A stretch of DNA of 64,000 nucleotides from Dendrocalamus latiflorus (GCA_017311315.1 CM029670.1:27214949-27278948), one strand, 5' to 3'; numbered from the stretch's first letter, positions 45,872 through 58,411 are shown. Notes: generated by a model from the sequence alone, not told the origin. Numbers and translations are program-made.

Positions 45872-48800
45872 CTAAGAAGAGTTACCATTGTTCAAGGCCA
45901 AGATACGGCGAAGGAGCGCATTGTTCTCCTCCATTGCCTGGTTATTTTTCTCTGTTAGCTTCTTGTACTCCTCCAACTCCTTTTGGGTCCTCGCCAGCTT
46001 TTCATCAGCTTCTTCGCTTTTCTTCTTGAGGTCCTCGAGTTCTCCTTGTAGAGCAGCCGAAGCTTGTTTTTCAGCTGCTAGTTCTTCCTGAAGCTCGCTT
46101 TCATTCGATGAAGATGATTTTGAGGGGGCGGCCGTTTTGATTCCAACATTCTTCAAGAAAGTGTTGTTGTTGCTGTTCTGGGAGAGCACCTTGGAGACCA
46201 CCTGTGCACTGGTAACTGGTGTCTCACCTTCAGCAGCAGGTTCTGCCCTCAAAGCTTCCATATCAGACTGAAAATGTCCCAGGAACAATCATTAGTTAGA
46301 CAGACATGAGAAATAACAAACAGATGTAACAAACAGATGAATCACTGTCAAGAAGTCTAGATATGAGCTTACTGAAAGACAAACAGATGTATGGTTTTGA
46401 TTATGGTGTTTAATGATTTGGTTCAGATTATGAGCTTACTGAAAGACAAACAGTTGGGGTTTAATGATTTGGTTCAGATTATGAGCTTACTGAAAGATGT
46501 ATAAGTCTAGATATGAGCTTACTGAAAGACAAACAGTTGTAACCGGGTTCAGATATTTTGCTTTGGTTCAGATTCTACCTCGAATTTTCCAGGTTCAAAA
46601 AGCTTAACAACCTTACAAAGATTATTCTTGGCATGCTAAACAAAATTAAATCCTAGACCAGCTCATATCTAGACTTATACATCTGATTATGGTCTGAACC
46701 CGGTTACAACAGATGTATGGTTTTGATTATGGTGTCAGGGGTTTAATGATTTGGTCAGGGGTTTAAAGACAAACAGATGTTCAGATGAATAACAAACAGA
46801 TGTAGAATCTGAACCCGGTTACAACAACACACACACCCGTCACACACATGTGATCTGCAGTAAGAAGGAAAGGTTGCATGTGTTACTATCATTGCTTGAG
46901 AGGGATGCACCAAAATCGGGGATTATATTTGTCGCTGAACAGGTACTGGTATACATGAATTCCTTTTATGCCATGCCATGTTGATTGTAATATCTCTAGG
47001 ATCATGAGATATTGTTTCACCTATTTTCGGAGGTGCTAACTTAGGAACTTAGAGGGGCCAGCTGGCCAAGTGATCTTATGATGGGCCAGCAATACAAAAT
47101 ACAAATCATATAGAATAATTTACATTTTTGGTATGATCAAAGGGATTAAAAATCTGATATTCTGTTTCTCAAGGGAAGCACCATCAAGTCCGTTAGTTAT
47201 ATAAATGCATGCTGCAGTTATGCATAATGGTGCCATGCACAAGTAGGTAACTTGCAGTCTAGAACATACATGTGATGAGCCAATTTCAAGAGGACAACTG
47301 TGTTTTAGCGAACTTCTTCTTAATTTTTTCCTCTTACAAATGACTGGCAATGATCCATTTTAAATTAAATCCAGTAGATTATTGCAAAACCAAGATCCCA
47401 ACTATCGATGTAAACCACACACACACACAAAAACATAAGAGAAAATCAGGGTCAGTGATGACCTATTGGCATTATTTGGGGCTGGGTCCACCGAATTCAG
47501 TGGCACCCATGATTTCATGTTGGAAACAGCACAAGCATCTTAAAGGCACAAGGAAACAGATGTAGGGACTTACAACTGCTTCTCTTGCCAGTTCACTCAG
47601 ACCATGTTTGGAGCTGGTATGGCAGGTCTTGAAGGCCTCCACCGCATCAAGTTCTTCAATTTGTTGTGTGCTCAGTTCTGCATTGTTCCTCTTCTCCTTC
47701 TGTTAGGTAGGTAATCATTTACAGCAAAGTTCTGTCAGACAAATACAAAAGAATGTTTTGGATGAAATAAACAGGTATAGTACAAGGTAATCTTTACTTA
47801 CATATGCATGTAAGTGTGCGACATAGCTGCGAGAACCCGTAGCTTGATGATACTTGACATTACTGCGATTCTGCTTGTTCTTTTCACATGATTGCTACAA
47901 GAGAAGGAACTTGTTAGATAAGATCATATGTTTACAATGAGAAGAGCCTCTGCAAACTGAATATGAAAGAAGAATCTATGATAAGATACCCATACCATGT
48001 TCTTTGGATCAGACCACTTTGCAACAAGTGCCCTCCACTGTTCATCAGTCATACTAGCAACAGGAGAAGTAGTCCTAATCTCATTTGCAGGTACACTATT
48101 GAAGTATTTTTGCTTTAGCCGATAACGCATTTGTCGCACCCCCGACCGCAATACATCGGTGCATGCTTCCTCTGTTGGCTTGTGTTTTATGTTAATGGCC
48201 AATCGCCCCTAGTGATATGAAATTTGCATCGTTAGTGAGTCAATTCAGGTCATGTGATATCATAGTGTAGCATAGAAAGAGTAATGCACTTACAGATAGC
48301 TTTCCCACAAAGTCTTTGTAATATTGTTCCTCTTTCTTGTACTCTTTCCAATGAGTTAGGACAGGAACCTTATCTCGAATGATGACACCAGCCTCTGATG
48401 CGAACTTGGCAGCTTGAACATGTTCTTGTGGCCTTTTTTTGCCTTCAGCAACAGCTATGGGCATTCTCCTTCCCATAGATCTTGTCATCCTTTCCAGCAG
48501 TATTCCCTTGGTTGGTGGCCTAGGTCTCCTTGGGGGTCGCTGTGCGGGAGCTACAGAATAGAATTTTTATTTAGATGGTTAAGTTTCATGCAAAACAGCA
48601 AAAGTGATGTCATATTTGAATGTCAAAGAAACTATAACTTGCCTTCAGTGGATTGGGTTTGATCCCCAGTCTGGTCTTCACCAGCAGCTACATTGTCTTC
48701 ACCAGCAGCTACATTGTTTTCACCACCAGCTACATTGTCTTCACCAGCAGCTACATTGTCTTCACCACCAGGTACATTGTCTTCACCAGCAGCTACATTG

Positions 48801-49834
48801 TCTTCACCACCAGGTACATTGTCTTCAACACTAGCATCATTGTCTTCAACACCAGCATCACCATCTTGAGGCAACTCTTCATCTTGCACATGTCTCTGTG
48901 AAGTTAGTTGCCTTTTGTATGCTCTTGTTGAGACCCCAGGAGTTATCTCCTCTGCTCGTTGAACTGCCCTCACTCTCTTTGGTTGCCTGACTCCTGGCGC
49001 CATGTTGGGATTTTTCTTCTTCCTCTTAGTACAGAGGGTTTTCCGTCTAGTTCCTTGAGGAAACTGATAAAAAAACTTGTTAGTGAGCTGCATCTATAAG
49101 CAAGAGCATATATTAAAGAACAGATATGCAGGAAACAACATAAAAATGCAATGCAAATATCCTCCCTCCCCACACAAGATAGAAGAAGCACCTCGATTGC
49201 GAGGGGTTGTGGCTGCTCAAAAGATTCAGTGTCATCATCATCACTATCTCCTTGAACATCATCTTCAAGGAGATACTCCGATGAGTCAGAATATTCAGAA
49301 TTTGATTTCTTGTTTGCTGATTTTTCCCCCTTCGTTCTTGCAGGTTGTGTACACGATTTATTAAAAGAGGAAGCTAGATCATTGATCCCAAGTTCTTGCA
49401 ACTTCCTTAAATTCTTCAACACTTGTTTATCCCGGCTTCTTTCGTATTCAGTTTGCGGAGGTTCTTACAGGAACAGCCAAATTGTAACTATTAGAACAAA
49501 TAGGGAGTGAAGTAAGAGCTAAGAGCTACTACTACTTGCAAGCTAGGTAAGAGGTAAGAGCTACTACTACTTGCAAGCTAGGTATGACTACTTCCACAGA
49601 TAATATTAAATGTTGCATCTGCCTGCTAAGATATGTTTAGGGACTATTTCAGAGCAACAAAAAGGTACAACAGACTAATACACATGAAAATGCAACAACA
49701 GAACAGTTGCACAGACAACTACTACTTGAACAAACAACATACTACATGCACAGAGAAAATAGAGAAGAGTTTTGCTTACCTTGTGATGGTGGTTGTCCAG
49801 ATCGTTTCCTACCTTGTCCCCTTGTTGCCACCAT
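45872..49834 (-). CDS. TNPA-like protein (Transposase_24 / Ptta-En/Spm family), 8 exons, 610 aa
   Basis: Predicted exons: 49834-49780, 49463-49192, 49063-48643, 48550-48294, 48208-47996, 47894-47802, 47699-47574 and 46267-45872. All junctions keep the frame, giving 1833 bp. The ATG at 49834 opens MVATRGQGRKRSG. Order: acidic Ser/Asp-rich region; a basic stretch (RKTLCTKRKKK); Asn-Val/Glu-Asp minisatellite repeats; then the family core with HWKEYKKEEQYYKDFVGKLS, MRYRLKQKYF, SPVASMTDEQW and TGSRSYVAHLHAY; finally a coiled coil (about residues 520-600). Exon 3 uses a GC donor (AAG|GCAAGT) and exon 2 a weak GTGCTT donor. Proteins of this type bind the subterminal repeats and bring the ends together for the TNP2 transposase. 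The last intron is 1.3 kb. No broken codon was seen; exon borders are inferred from consensus and from family memory. Confidence 0.8.
46330..46830. repeat. Shuffled short repeats in the last intron of the TNPA-like gene
   Basis: Phrases such as gagcttactgaaagacaaacag, atggttttgattatggtgt, gtttaatgatttggt and tctagatatgagctt recur several times in changing order, partly inverted. Confidence 0.75.
48668..48855. repeat. Coding minisatellite in the TNPA-like gene
   Basis: About nine 21-bp units (attgtcttcaccagcagctac and variants). On the minus strand they encode repeated (A/P)(A/G)GEDNV heptads in exon 3. Confidence 0.9.
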
Positions 49835-49844
49835 CGCGGTTGTG

Positions 49845-50400
49845 GCTACGCTGCGGTACTCGTCGGCGGCGGTGGTCGTAGATGTGGAAGTAGAACCGGT
49901 GGTCGTCGTCGGTGGTCGTGGAAGGGGAAGCAGGCCCGGTGCGGTGAACGACGTCGAAGGGGAACCAGATCCGTGCGACGACGGTCGGCGGTGGGGAAGT
50001 AGACTCGATGCAGCGGCAGACGTCGGCGTAGACCCGAATCCGGCGCGGCGGCTAGGGTTTCATGGGGGCGAGAGAGAGGGGTACGGGGCGACCAGAGAGG
50101 GGGGTGGCGGCGAATGTCGTCAGCGAGGAAGCAGCTCCTGCGCCGGCGGTGGTGCCCCGGCGGCGGCTAGGGTTCGGTGGGGCGAGAGAGAGGTGGATGG
50201 GGCCAGAGAGAGAGAGGTGGAGGGGCGACGAGAGAGGGGGGTGGCGGTGAATGTCGTCAGCGAGGAAGCAGCTCCTGCGCCGGCGGCGGTGCCCCGGCGG
50301 CGGCAGCTAGGGTTCGGTGGGGGCGAGAGAGAGGTGGATGGGGCCAGAGAGAGAGGTGGAGGGGCGACGAGAGAGGGGGAGGTGGATAAATGGGTTGGAA
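49845..50400 (-). promoter_or_regulatory. GC-rich promoter/5' UTR region of the TNPA-like gene with internal duplications
   Basis: A block with gcagctcctgcgccggcgg, ggctagggttcggtgggg and gagagagaggtggatggggc occurs two to three times (about 50060-50165, 50165-50240, 50255-50370). It lies directly upstream of the start codon on the minus strand. The long open frames through it reflect GC composition and are not genes. Confidence 0.5.
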
Positions 50401-50449
50401 ATTTTTTTTGGTGCCCGAATATAGACCGCGCTCGGGAAAATGGCGCCCC

Positions 50450-50805
50450 TGAAATTTTTTTAGCGCCCTTGAAATTTTTTTAGATTTTTAATTAGGGAGT
50501 TTGTACAATTGAAATCACTTTCCGGATTTTTTTCAAAATGTCCAATTTAAATTTTATATTATATGGCCCTGCAATTTAGCCCACTTTTTCAAAATATCCA
50601 AATTAAATTTTGGATTTTTTGGCCCTGCAAATTAAACCACTTTCTAAAAATCAACAATTTTAACCAGTACATGGGATTTAAACGAGCTTCTCTAAATCTG
50701 CATTTTAGAAGTGATAGTAAGATATTCAAAATTGTAGGATACTTATTTCAAATAAATGCCACTTTCGTTCTTACATGTTATAGTTGGTAAAGTACTCAAT
50801 CTAAT
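50450..50805. other. AT-rich spacer in the CACTA element, no gene
   Basis: Nothing coding recognised; some repeated phrases (tttggccctgcaa) occur at 50563 and 50620. Confidence 0.4.
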
Positions 50806-50952
50806 TCAGCAGCAGCAGTAGCAGTAGTAGTAGCAGTAGTAGTAGCAGTAGTAGTAGCAGTAGTAGTAGCAGTAGTAGTAGCAGTAGTAGTAGCAGTAGT
50901 AGTAGCAGTAGTAGTAGCAGTAGTAGTAGCAGTAGTAGTAGTAGTAGTAGTA
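50806..50952. repeat. (CAGTAGTAGTAG)n / (GTA)n microsatellite
   Basis: A trinucleotide run with a higher-order 12-bp unit (agcagtagtagt), about 147 bp. Confidence 0.95.
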
Positions 50953-51866
50953 AGTGTCATCTTGAACCAAGTATTAAGTAGTAGTATAGTAGTAGTACTT
51001 ACTACTCGTACTACTACACCTGAACAATGTAGTAGGAGAGTTGTAAGTACACAAACTACTTATAAATTACCACCATCAGCAGTATTTCCAGCAGTAGGTA
51101 GTGCACACAGGAACATTGCTGAATCATTTACATACATCGCATAAGTCCATTAAATGACAAACCATAATTGTCTTACATCCCGACGGGGAAATGGTCCTTA
51201 TAAGGGCCACACAGGCCATAAGTTATATTACAATAAAATCAGCGGAAATATCAACAAAAGTAGAACCAATACCACAGGCAAGTGACTGGGGGTTCTACCA
51301 CAAACCACACTCTCGTGCACCCCTGCACCATACGCCCGATCACATCCTCCCAAAACAGTTCTTTCAGTTCAAGACAGAGTAGTTGGAGTATCGATGATAC
51401 CCCAAGCATCTAATATTTCTAAGCAGAGCATATCAATAGGGACTTAATTTGTAAAGTCTTAATGTTATAGTTTCACTAGGGTGACAAGGCTCACATAACC
51501 AATGTAGGGCAAGAAGAATAGTGTATGCAGATTTATATAGCAAGGTATAACTAACATTCTGAATTTGAACATAGCATATCACGTGAAATAATAGCATGCA
51601 TGTTGGTAATTTGAAAGAAAGTAATTTTGCAATACTGGGTTCAATATGATCAAAGTGTCGACTCGCCTGGATCGCTGGTGTCCTGGTCAAAGTTTGGACA
51701 AGAAGTTATCAAACAACACAAATCATCTCCAAAAATTCACATGAACTCAAAAAATTATGGTTTCGGTCCCATTAGACAGATCTTGAATTTAGATGAATTT
51801 ACAAATTTGTTTCATTCGATTTGGAGCTAAAATGTAGAAGTTATGATTGGTCAAAGTTTTCTGTTT
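50953..51866. other. CACTA interior, no gene recognised
   Basis: Short frames lack domains. Probably filler or captured non-coding sequence. Confidence 0.35.
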
Positions 51867-52470
51867 CAGTGGGGCCCAGCGGTCAGCGTCGCTCTGGTTA
51901 CTGAGGCTGACAGGTGGGGCCCACCTGTCAGGTAGAAATAAAAGAAATGTTCGACCTCGGTGCGCTGCGGAGCCGGGGGCTCGAACGCGCGCGGCCGAGG
52001 GAACGGGGGAGGGAGGAGAGTTCGCGCTGATAGCCAACTGAGCGGGGAGGCTTTGCCTACCACTATAGGGCGCTTTATTCACTTGAGGTGGCTCTGCAGC
52101 GCGGTCCACTGGCATTCTCTTGCATTTATTTTTCTTTTATCTCCTCTGTGCTACTGACATGTGGGTCCAGGTACTGTTCATGGGGTCCACATGTCAGTAT
52201 GGGTTCGGTGGAAGAGTTCCACTGACCAGTGGGGCCCAGCGGTCAGCGTCGCTCTGGTTACTGAGGCTGACAGGTGGGGCCCACCTGTCAGGTAGAAATA
52301 AAAGAAATGTTCGACCTCGGCGCGCTGCGAAGCCGGGGGCTCGAACGCGCGCGGCCGAGGGAACGGGGGAGGGAGGAGAGTTCGCGCTGATAGCCAAGTG
52401 AGCGGGGAGGCTTTGCCTACCACTATAGGGCGATTTAGTCTCTTGAGGTGGCTCTGCAGCGCGGACCACT
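51867..52470. repeat. Two direct copies of a ~244-bp block at exactly 360-bp spacing
   Basis: cagtggggcccagcggtcag starts at 51867 and again at 52227. The copies (51867-52110, 52227-52470) differ at only a few bases. The first is followed by a 116-bp spacer, the second by unique DNA. Confidence 0.93.
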
Positions 52471-53084
52471 AACGGGGAAATTTCAACTCAATTTTGATTC
52501 ATGGAGAAGTTGTTCATTGATTGGTTTACTAGGTAAATATTCACCACTTGATACCATCATCTGCTCTGCTCTGCCTCCGCTTTGTATGTGATTTGGATAC
52601 ATGGTTTACAACTTTACATGGTACATATTCACCTGCTACTACTCCCGAATGACAGCAACACCTTCTTAAATCTTAATCATGTAAATTGCTCAATAAAATT
52701 GCTCTTCTGTTCAAGGAGTAATCCTCGTGAAATCTTGTCTAACACCTGGACAGAATCCTCAGACAACGTGCTATTCATATGATCAGATTAATTCCCATGG
52801 CAAGGCTCCCCCAAGAACAATCATTTCAGACCACAGGTATACTTTTAGTACTCCCGCCAGCCATAGATTGAATCCGAATGAATCAAACATACTTGTCCAC
52901 GAATCTCGAGTTAGATTCATAGGTAGAAGAAATACGGATTACAATCTCCAAATGGGAGAAAGAAAGGAAAGAACATAGCATATATGTCTGCTGGAGACAA
53001 GCCCATGCTAATGGAGAAATGGAAATGGAAAAGGACGTGAGCGGTGACAGTTCCTGTTCGCTCGCTTTCTTGTGTCTTGAAGAA
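52471..53084. other. CACTA interior next to the captured actin fragment
   Basis: No gene recognised. The part nearest 53085 may include captured actin 3' UTR, which I cannot verify. Confidence 0.35.
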
Positions 53085-53280
53085 TTAGAAGCATTTCCGG
53101 TGCACAATGGACGGGCCGGACTCGTCATACTCCGCCTTTGCAATCCACATCTGCAAGGCAGGATAATCAAACAGTAAGCAAATCTATAGAGCTCAACAAA
53201 CAAGTACGATACATACAAGCTCCGGTGTCTGATCGTCACGTCAAGCTCACCTGCTGGAAGGTGCTGAGGGACTGCTGCAG
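53085..53280 (-). pseudogene. Captured 3' fragment of an actin gene (with intron)
   Basis: On the minus strand 53150-53085 encodes MWIAKAEYDESGPSIVHRKC plus F and a stop, the invariant actin C-terminus. It is preceded by an acceptor AG. Upstream, 53280-53251 ends with codons for SLSTFQQ followed by the donor GTGAGC. The 100-bp intron (53250-53151) lies at the conserved last plant actin intron position (codon 356 region). Sequence further upstream no longer matches actin, so only the last ~30 codons were captured. The fragment sits between the TNPA-like and TNP2 genes, in the same orientation. Retention of the intron implies DNA-level capture, not retroposition. I see no sign that it makes a protein by itself. 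Confidence 0.92.
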
Positions 53281-54107
53281 GCTGCTACATGTAGAGACTC
53301 CATAGCTACCGCCAAGGTTTGCACAGCATCAAAATATCATCAATAGTTGGCTTCAAAATCTCTGAGCATATGTCCCTAATCCTTATGACATTCCCAAGCT
53401 TTGCATAATTAAAATGTTAGCCAAATGACCTCTAGGTCATGACTTTCTAGAAGTATGATATATTATGTAGAAACACCTCTAGGTCCCATCAGGAGACGTA
53501 TCTGCAGCTCCCGTAGCCTGCCACACACAACACCACCACAACGACATGTAAGTTTCAATAGAAATGATCAAGTGCCAAGTTCCAAAACATCCAGTTTTCA
53601 ATGCAAACAACACACCACACCAATATAAATGATCAAGTGCCTTAGTGATGGATTTGGCGAAGGGCTTGGAGCTCCAGACTGCAATGCAAACAACACGCCA
53701 CACCAAATAAGGCAGGTGATACAGGGATGAATTCAAGCACCATTATTACGCCACTCCATATGCACATCACAATATAATAGTTCAAATAGAGTAGAGTTTA
53801 CAAAGTTCAAAAGGTCAAAATGGTCCAACATTTAGCAAACAACAACAGGCAGTCCAATATTTAGCAAACAACATAAGTAACAACAGGCCTGAGCATATTT
53901 AGGTGGCTAACAGCAGCAGCCTGTGCATCCAATGCTGGCACACTCAAGAGGTCAACTAGCTTCAGTTTTCGGGTGAAGCCATGTGGATTAACCTGCAGCT
54001 CAAATGGAGCATATGTAAGTAACATTTGGCAATAATATAAATGACAACACACAAATATTATTGGCAGAAAACCAACTAAAGAGGAATAAGTATGTACCTT
54101 GCGTATC
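53281..54107. other. 3' region downstream of the TNP2 gene
   Basis: No gene recognised. A short phrase (tgcaaacaacacRccacacc) occurs twice near 53602 and 53685. Probably 3' UTR and filler. Confidence 0.4.
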
Positions 54108-57100
54108 CTAGAAATCATCATCTTCATCGTCGTCGTCTAGGCACATGTCATCATTGTTCTCATTGCCACCATCACTACAGTATTGCAGTACAGTTTCATC
54201 CTCATCCTCACTATCTTCAGGAATTGTAGCTTGCTTCTTGCTTCTTATGAGGTCTACTAAATTAGCTTCAAGTATAGTGGCTTCTCCACCCTGAAGATTG
54301 TGCGTAACCTCATGAACATCACCTTCTTGCACTTCATGCTCAGTATCAGAACAATGATCATCCTGATGCACATCATGACTGGGTTCATCTTTTTCAGCCA
54401 CATCATAAATATTCCTATGTTCAAATTTTTGCACAACTCGCCATTCTTTGCCTAAAGATGTGTCTTGCAAGTAAAATATCTTTCTCGATTGAGTTGCCAA
54501 GATGAAAGGGTCAGTCTTGTACCATAATGACTGCACATCGATGGATTTGAAATGCCCGTCATCTCGAATGCCTCTTGTCTTGCCACCTTGGTTGTACCAA
54601 TCGCATCGAAATAGAACCACAGACCGACGTGCTTCAAAATTGGAGTTATATTGCAACTCAAATATCTCCTTAAGGACACCATAAAAATCAATGTTTTCCC
54701 CATCATGTGTACCTTCGGTCATTACACCACTATTTTGTGTCTGTAGGTACTTCTCACGGTCCATAGTGCTATACCGCACTCCATTAACAATGCAAGCTGC
54801 ACAGGTCTTGACTCGGAGATCTGGGCCACATGAAAGTGCATACAATCCTTCACTAACCTCTTCTGGCTTCTCCGCCCATAGCTTCACAATCTGGGGTGCA
54901 ATAAAAGTACTCAGATCACCAATTATATATGGCTCCTAAACCATTTATGAAAGCTGAAAACACAAGGTCTAGTGACTTACATGTCTCCTAAACCATTTTG
55001 GAAATCCTTGTTCAAGCCTTTTATCAACATCATGTGCACCTTCTTTTAGTAGCTCTTCCCTGTAGATGCTGCAAGACAAACTTTATTCATAAGAAATAAT
55101 TTGATAAATTTGTAATAAAACACACAATAATTCCAAAAAAAGTAAATGATACTTACTTCAAATATGGCTCAACTTCTTCACAGTTATTTAGCACATACCA
55201 AACTAACTTGTCCATGACACCATCATCAATGTATTGTACCCTATTAGATCCAACAAGAGTAACACCATGCATAAAAACAGAGGTGTCATCAAACAATGGA
55301 CCATCACCTCCACTACCATCATCCTGGTTAAATCTAGTGTCAACATCCTCCATGTACCTTGAACAAAAAGTCAGCGTGTCACTTGCAACATAAGCCTCAG
55401 CAATTGATCCTTCCGGCCTAGCCCTGTTCCTTACAAAATTCTTCAAAGTGCCTAGTCGCCTTTCTATTCGGTACATCCATCCATACTGAACAGGACCTCT
55501 AAGCAGTGCCTCATCAGGAAGATGGACAGCCAAGTGCACCATGACATCAAAGAAGGCCGGAGGAAAAATTTTCTCAAACTTGCTTAGGATCAATGGGATT
55601 TCTGCTTTCAGCCGCTTCACAACATCTATCCTTAGATTTCTACTGCACAATTCCCTGAAGAACTTCCCGAGCTCTGCAACTGCTTCATATACATCCTTGC
55701 TGATAAGTCCTCTTAGGCCTGCAGGTATGATTCTTTGCAGGAGTATATGGCAAGAATGTGTTTTCAGCTTCCCCTGCACCTTGGAAGAATCTGCACTTAT
55801 GAATCTTGCTAGGTTCGCTGCATATCCATCAGGAAACTTGATACCTTTGAGGAACTTGCAAAACTCGATTCTCTGATCCTTCTTCACGACATACCAAGCA
55901 TGTGGAACAGTGACTGAGTTGCCATCCTGCTGTAAGTGCAATTCAGGTCTTATGCCCATATCATGTAAATCTAGCCTAGCATTGGTTGTGTCCTTGGTCT
56001 TGCCGTCGACATTGAGTAATGTGCCAAGAAGGTTTTCACATATGTTTTTCTCTATGTGCATCACATCAAGATTATGTGGAAGCTTCAAATATTTCCAATA
56101 TGGCAATCTCCACAACCCAACTTTGCGACTAAAAATCACTGGACCTTCGTTACGCTTCCTTTTCTTAGTTGCAGGATGCTTCCCTGGCCTAACATCTTTC
56201 ACCTTCTCTAGCTCCTCTTGGACCTCCTCTATAGTGAACTTACCTGGCTCAACTTTGTTTTCGCGCTGTCCGTCAAAAGCCAAGCTTCTCCGCCAAACAT
56301 GTGTCCTTGGAAGGTATCGACGATGTCCAATGTAACATAACTTATTCCTTATTGCCCGAGACAACGGATTCTTGTCACAATGAATACATGCATAATAGCC
56401 TTTTGTTGTTCGCCCTGATAAGGTGCTCAACGCTGGATAATCATGTATACACCACAACACGGCAGCACGAAGCTTGAACTTGTTACCAGTACATGCATCA
56501 TAGGTATCGACACCCTGCCAGAGATCGAGCAGTTCTTCTATTAGGGGCTCAAGGAACAAATCAAAATCCTTTCCTGGAGATGATGGACCTGGGATGAGTA
56601 AAGACATAAAGCAGTTTGCTGGATTCACGCATTCCCATGGTGGGAGATTTAAAGGTGTCAGGAGCACAGGCCACATGCTATATTGGGTACTCATGTTGCC
56701 AAATGGATTGAATCCATCTGTAGCTAAGGCAAGCCTCAAGTTCCTCGGATCAGCTGCAAAATTTGGATACCTGCTGTCAAAGTCCTTCCATGCCTCCCCA
56801 TCAGCTGGATGGCTCATTACATTGTCGACTGGCGTCCTCACTTTCTTGTGCCATTGTGTTTCCTCAGATGTTCGTTTTGAAGCAAAAATCCTCTTCAACC
56901 TTGGTATAAGTGGAAAATGCCTCAAAACCTTATGTGCAACCCGCTTGCTCCCATTAACATCTTGCCATCTAGATTCCTTGCATACTGGGCACACATCCAC
57001 CTTGGCATAATCCTTCCGAAACAACACACAATTGTTCTTGCACACATGGATGATATCGTATCCAAGGCCCAATTCACGAAGATATTTCTTGGCATCATCA

Positions 57101-57678
57101 TATGATCTTGGAAATTCACACTGAGGGAATGCTGAGGACAACAACTTCATCATTACGGAAAAAGCTGTATTGCTGATTCGATAACGAGACTTGATATACA
57201 GTAACCTCACCAGAAAAGAGAATTTTGAATGGCTAGATCCCGGGCCAAGTGACCGCTTCGAATCTTCAAGGACTCTTGCAAACCTTGGCTGTTCTCCATC
57301 TGCCTCTACCGCTGCGTACAAATCTCCTATCATCTCTGGTACTCTGTTATCCTCATCATAATCATCATCCGCCACATCCACATGTATCCCTTCATCATGA
57401 TCAAATCCATCCACCTCCTGCTCTAAATACTCAACTACTTCATCATCTGCCGACTCTCCATGATGAATCCACCTGGTGTATGCAGCTGACATTCCATAAA
57501 TGTGTATGTGGTCATCCACCTCTTGCTGAGGCCGTAAAGTTTGATTAAGACATTTGCGGCACGGACAAAGTATATGGCTGTCTTCGGGGTATCTTTCACT
57601 AACAAATTGCATGAATTGTTGAACTCCAGTGATATATGCAGGTGTGAACTGTCTCCCATGAATCCAACTTCTATCCAT
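54108..57678 (-). CDS. TNP2-type CACTA transposase, 3 exons, 1130 aa
   Basis: Exons 57678-55157, 55068-54981 and 54890-54108 join in frame with GT-AG introns (3393 bp including the stop). The start was chosen at the family-typical MDRSW, right after an acceptor-like CAG. Domains: Transpos_assoc-like N-terminus (about 1-75, with CPCRKC); transposase_21 core (about 150-560); DUF4218-like region (about 635-770); DUF4216-like region spanning exons 2-3 (FPKWFRRH to about 1040); and an acidic tail. Candidate catalytic residues are D321 (ATDGFNPFG), D413 (CIHDYPAL) and E543 (VMHIEKNICENL). This is the enzyme that cuts CACTA ends; it acts in the nucleus with the TNPA-like protein encoded next to it. 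No stop or frameshift was found, so it is potentially active. Exon limits rest on splice consensus and the family pattern. Confidence 0.88.
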
Positions 57679-57981
57679 CTGTTTGAACAAATTTCCCAAA
57701 AGGTGTTACCTGATACAATATGTGAGTCCAGTTTCCATCTCTTGGGCCAGAACAATGTCTTAGTACATTATCAACTCTCATGTAAAATAATAGGAATAAA
57801 TTATTACATCAGATAGGCAATGAATCAATTCAGTTGCCATGTTTTTACTTTTATTGAAGATCCATCTGTTACATTTTAATCAAAGTTGCCAGTGGACTGA
57901 AATTAATCAGCATAAGGATCAACATATTTATTTTGACAGGTTAACAAGGGAGCATTCCTATCAGCATGCACGGATGCACCA

Positions 57982-58017
57982 AGTGAATTGTCTCCCATTT
58001 ACCCAGCTTCTGTCCAT
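57982..58017 (-). pseudogene. Duplicate of the TNP2 first coding segment
   Basis: The minus strand encodes MDRSWVNGRQFT after a cag acceptor-like triplet, mirroring MDRSWIHGRQFT of the main gene 339 bp downstream. It then diverges and reaches a stop within seven codons. It is a partial duplication of the exon start, possibly used as an alternative 5' exon. Confidence 0.75.
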
Positions 58018-58411
58018 CTGTTGTAGCATAAGTATGCAAATTCAAATAAAACAGTCGAAAGTGACAAATTAACACTAGAACAAATAATACACAGTCTGCT
58101 ATAGGTAGTTGATTTCTTTATTTGTACAGCAACCGTTGATTTGCATTGAAATTTGTTAATAGGGTGTGTACAAATTTGTAGTGTATATGACCTATAAGAA
58201 GTTGTTGAGGTGTACAAACTTCTTTTCCTTCCCTCTCCCCCTGTTCCCTTGTATCTAATATGAATCCTTCAGCCTCATCTCCATATCAACATAATACACA
58301 GTCCTATAAGTATGCAGGAACTAGCTAGAGAGTTATGAACACAAATCCAACACCGGGAACTAGTGAGCTATTACCAGGAACCACGAATCTAATACTAGAA
58401 GAAGGTACACA

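Noticed and set aside
49707..50483. 258-codon GC-rich plus-strand frame
   Set aside because: It runs antisense through the start exon and promoter region of the TNPA-like gene, is made of duplicated GC-rich blocks and has no domain.
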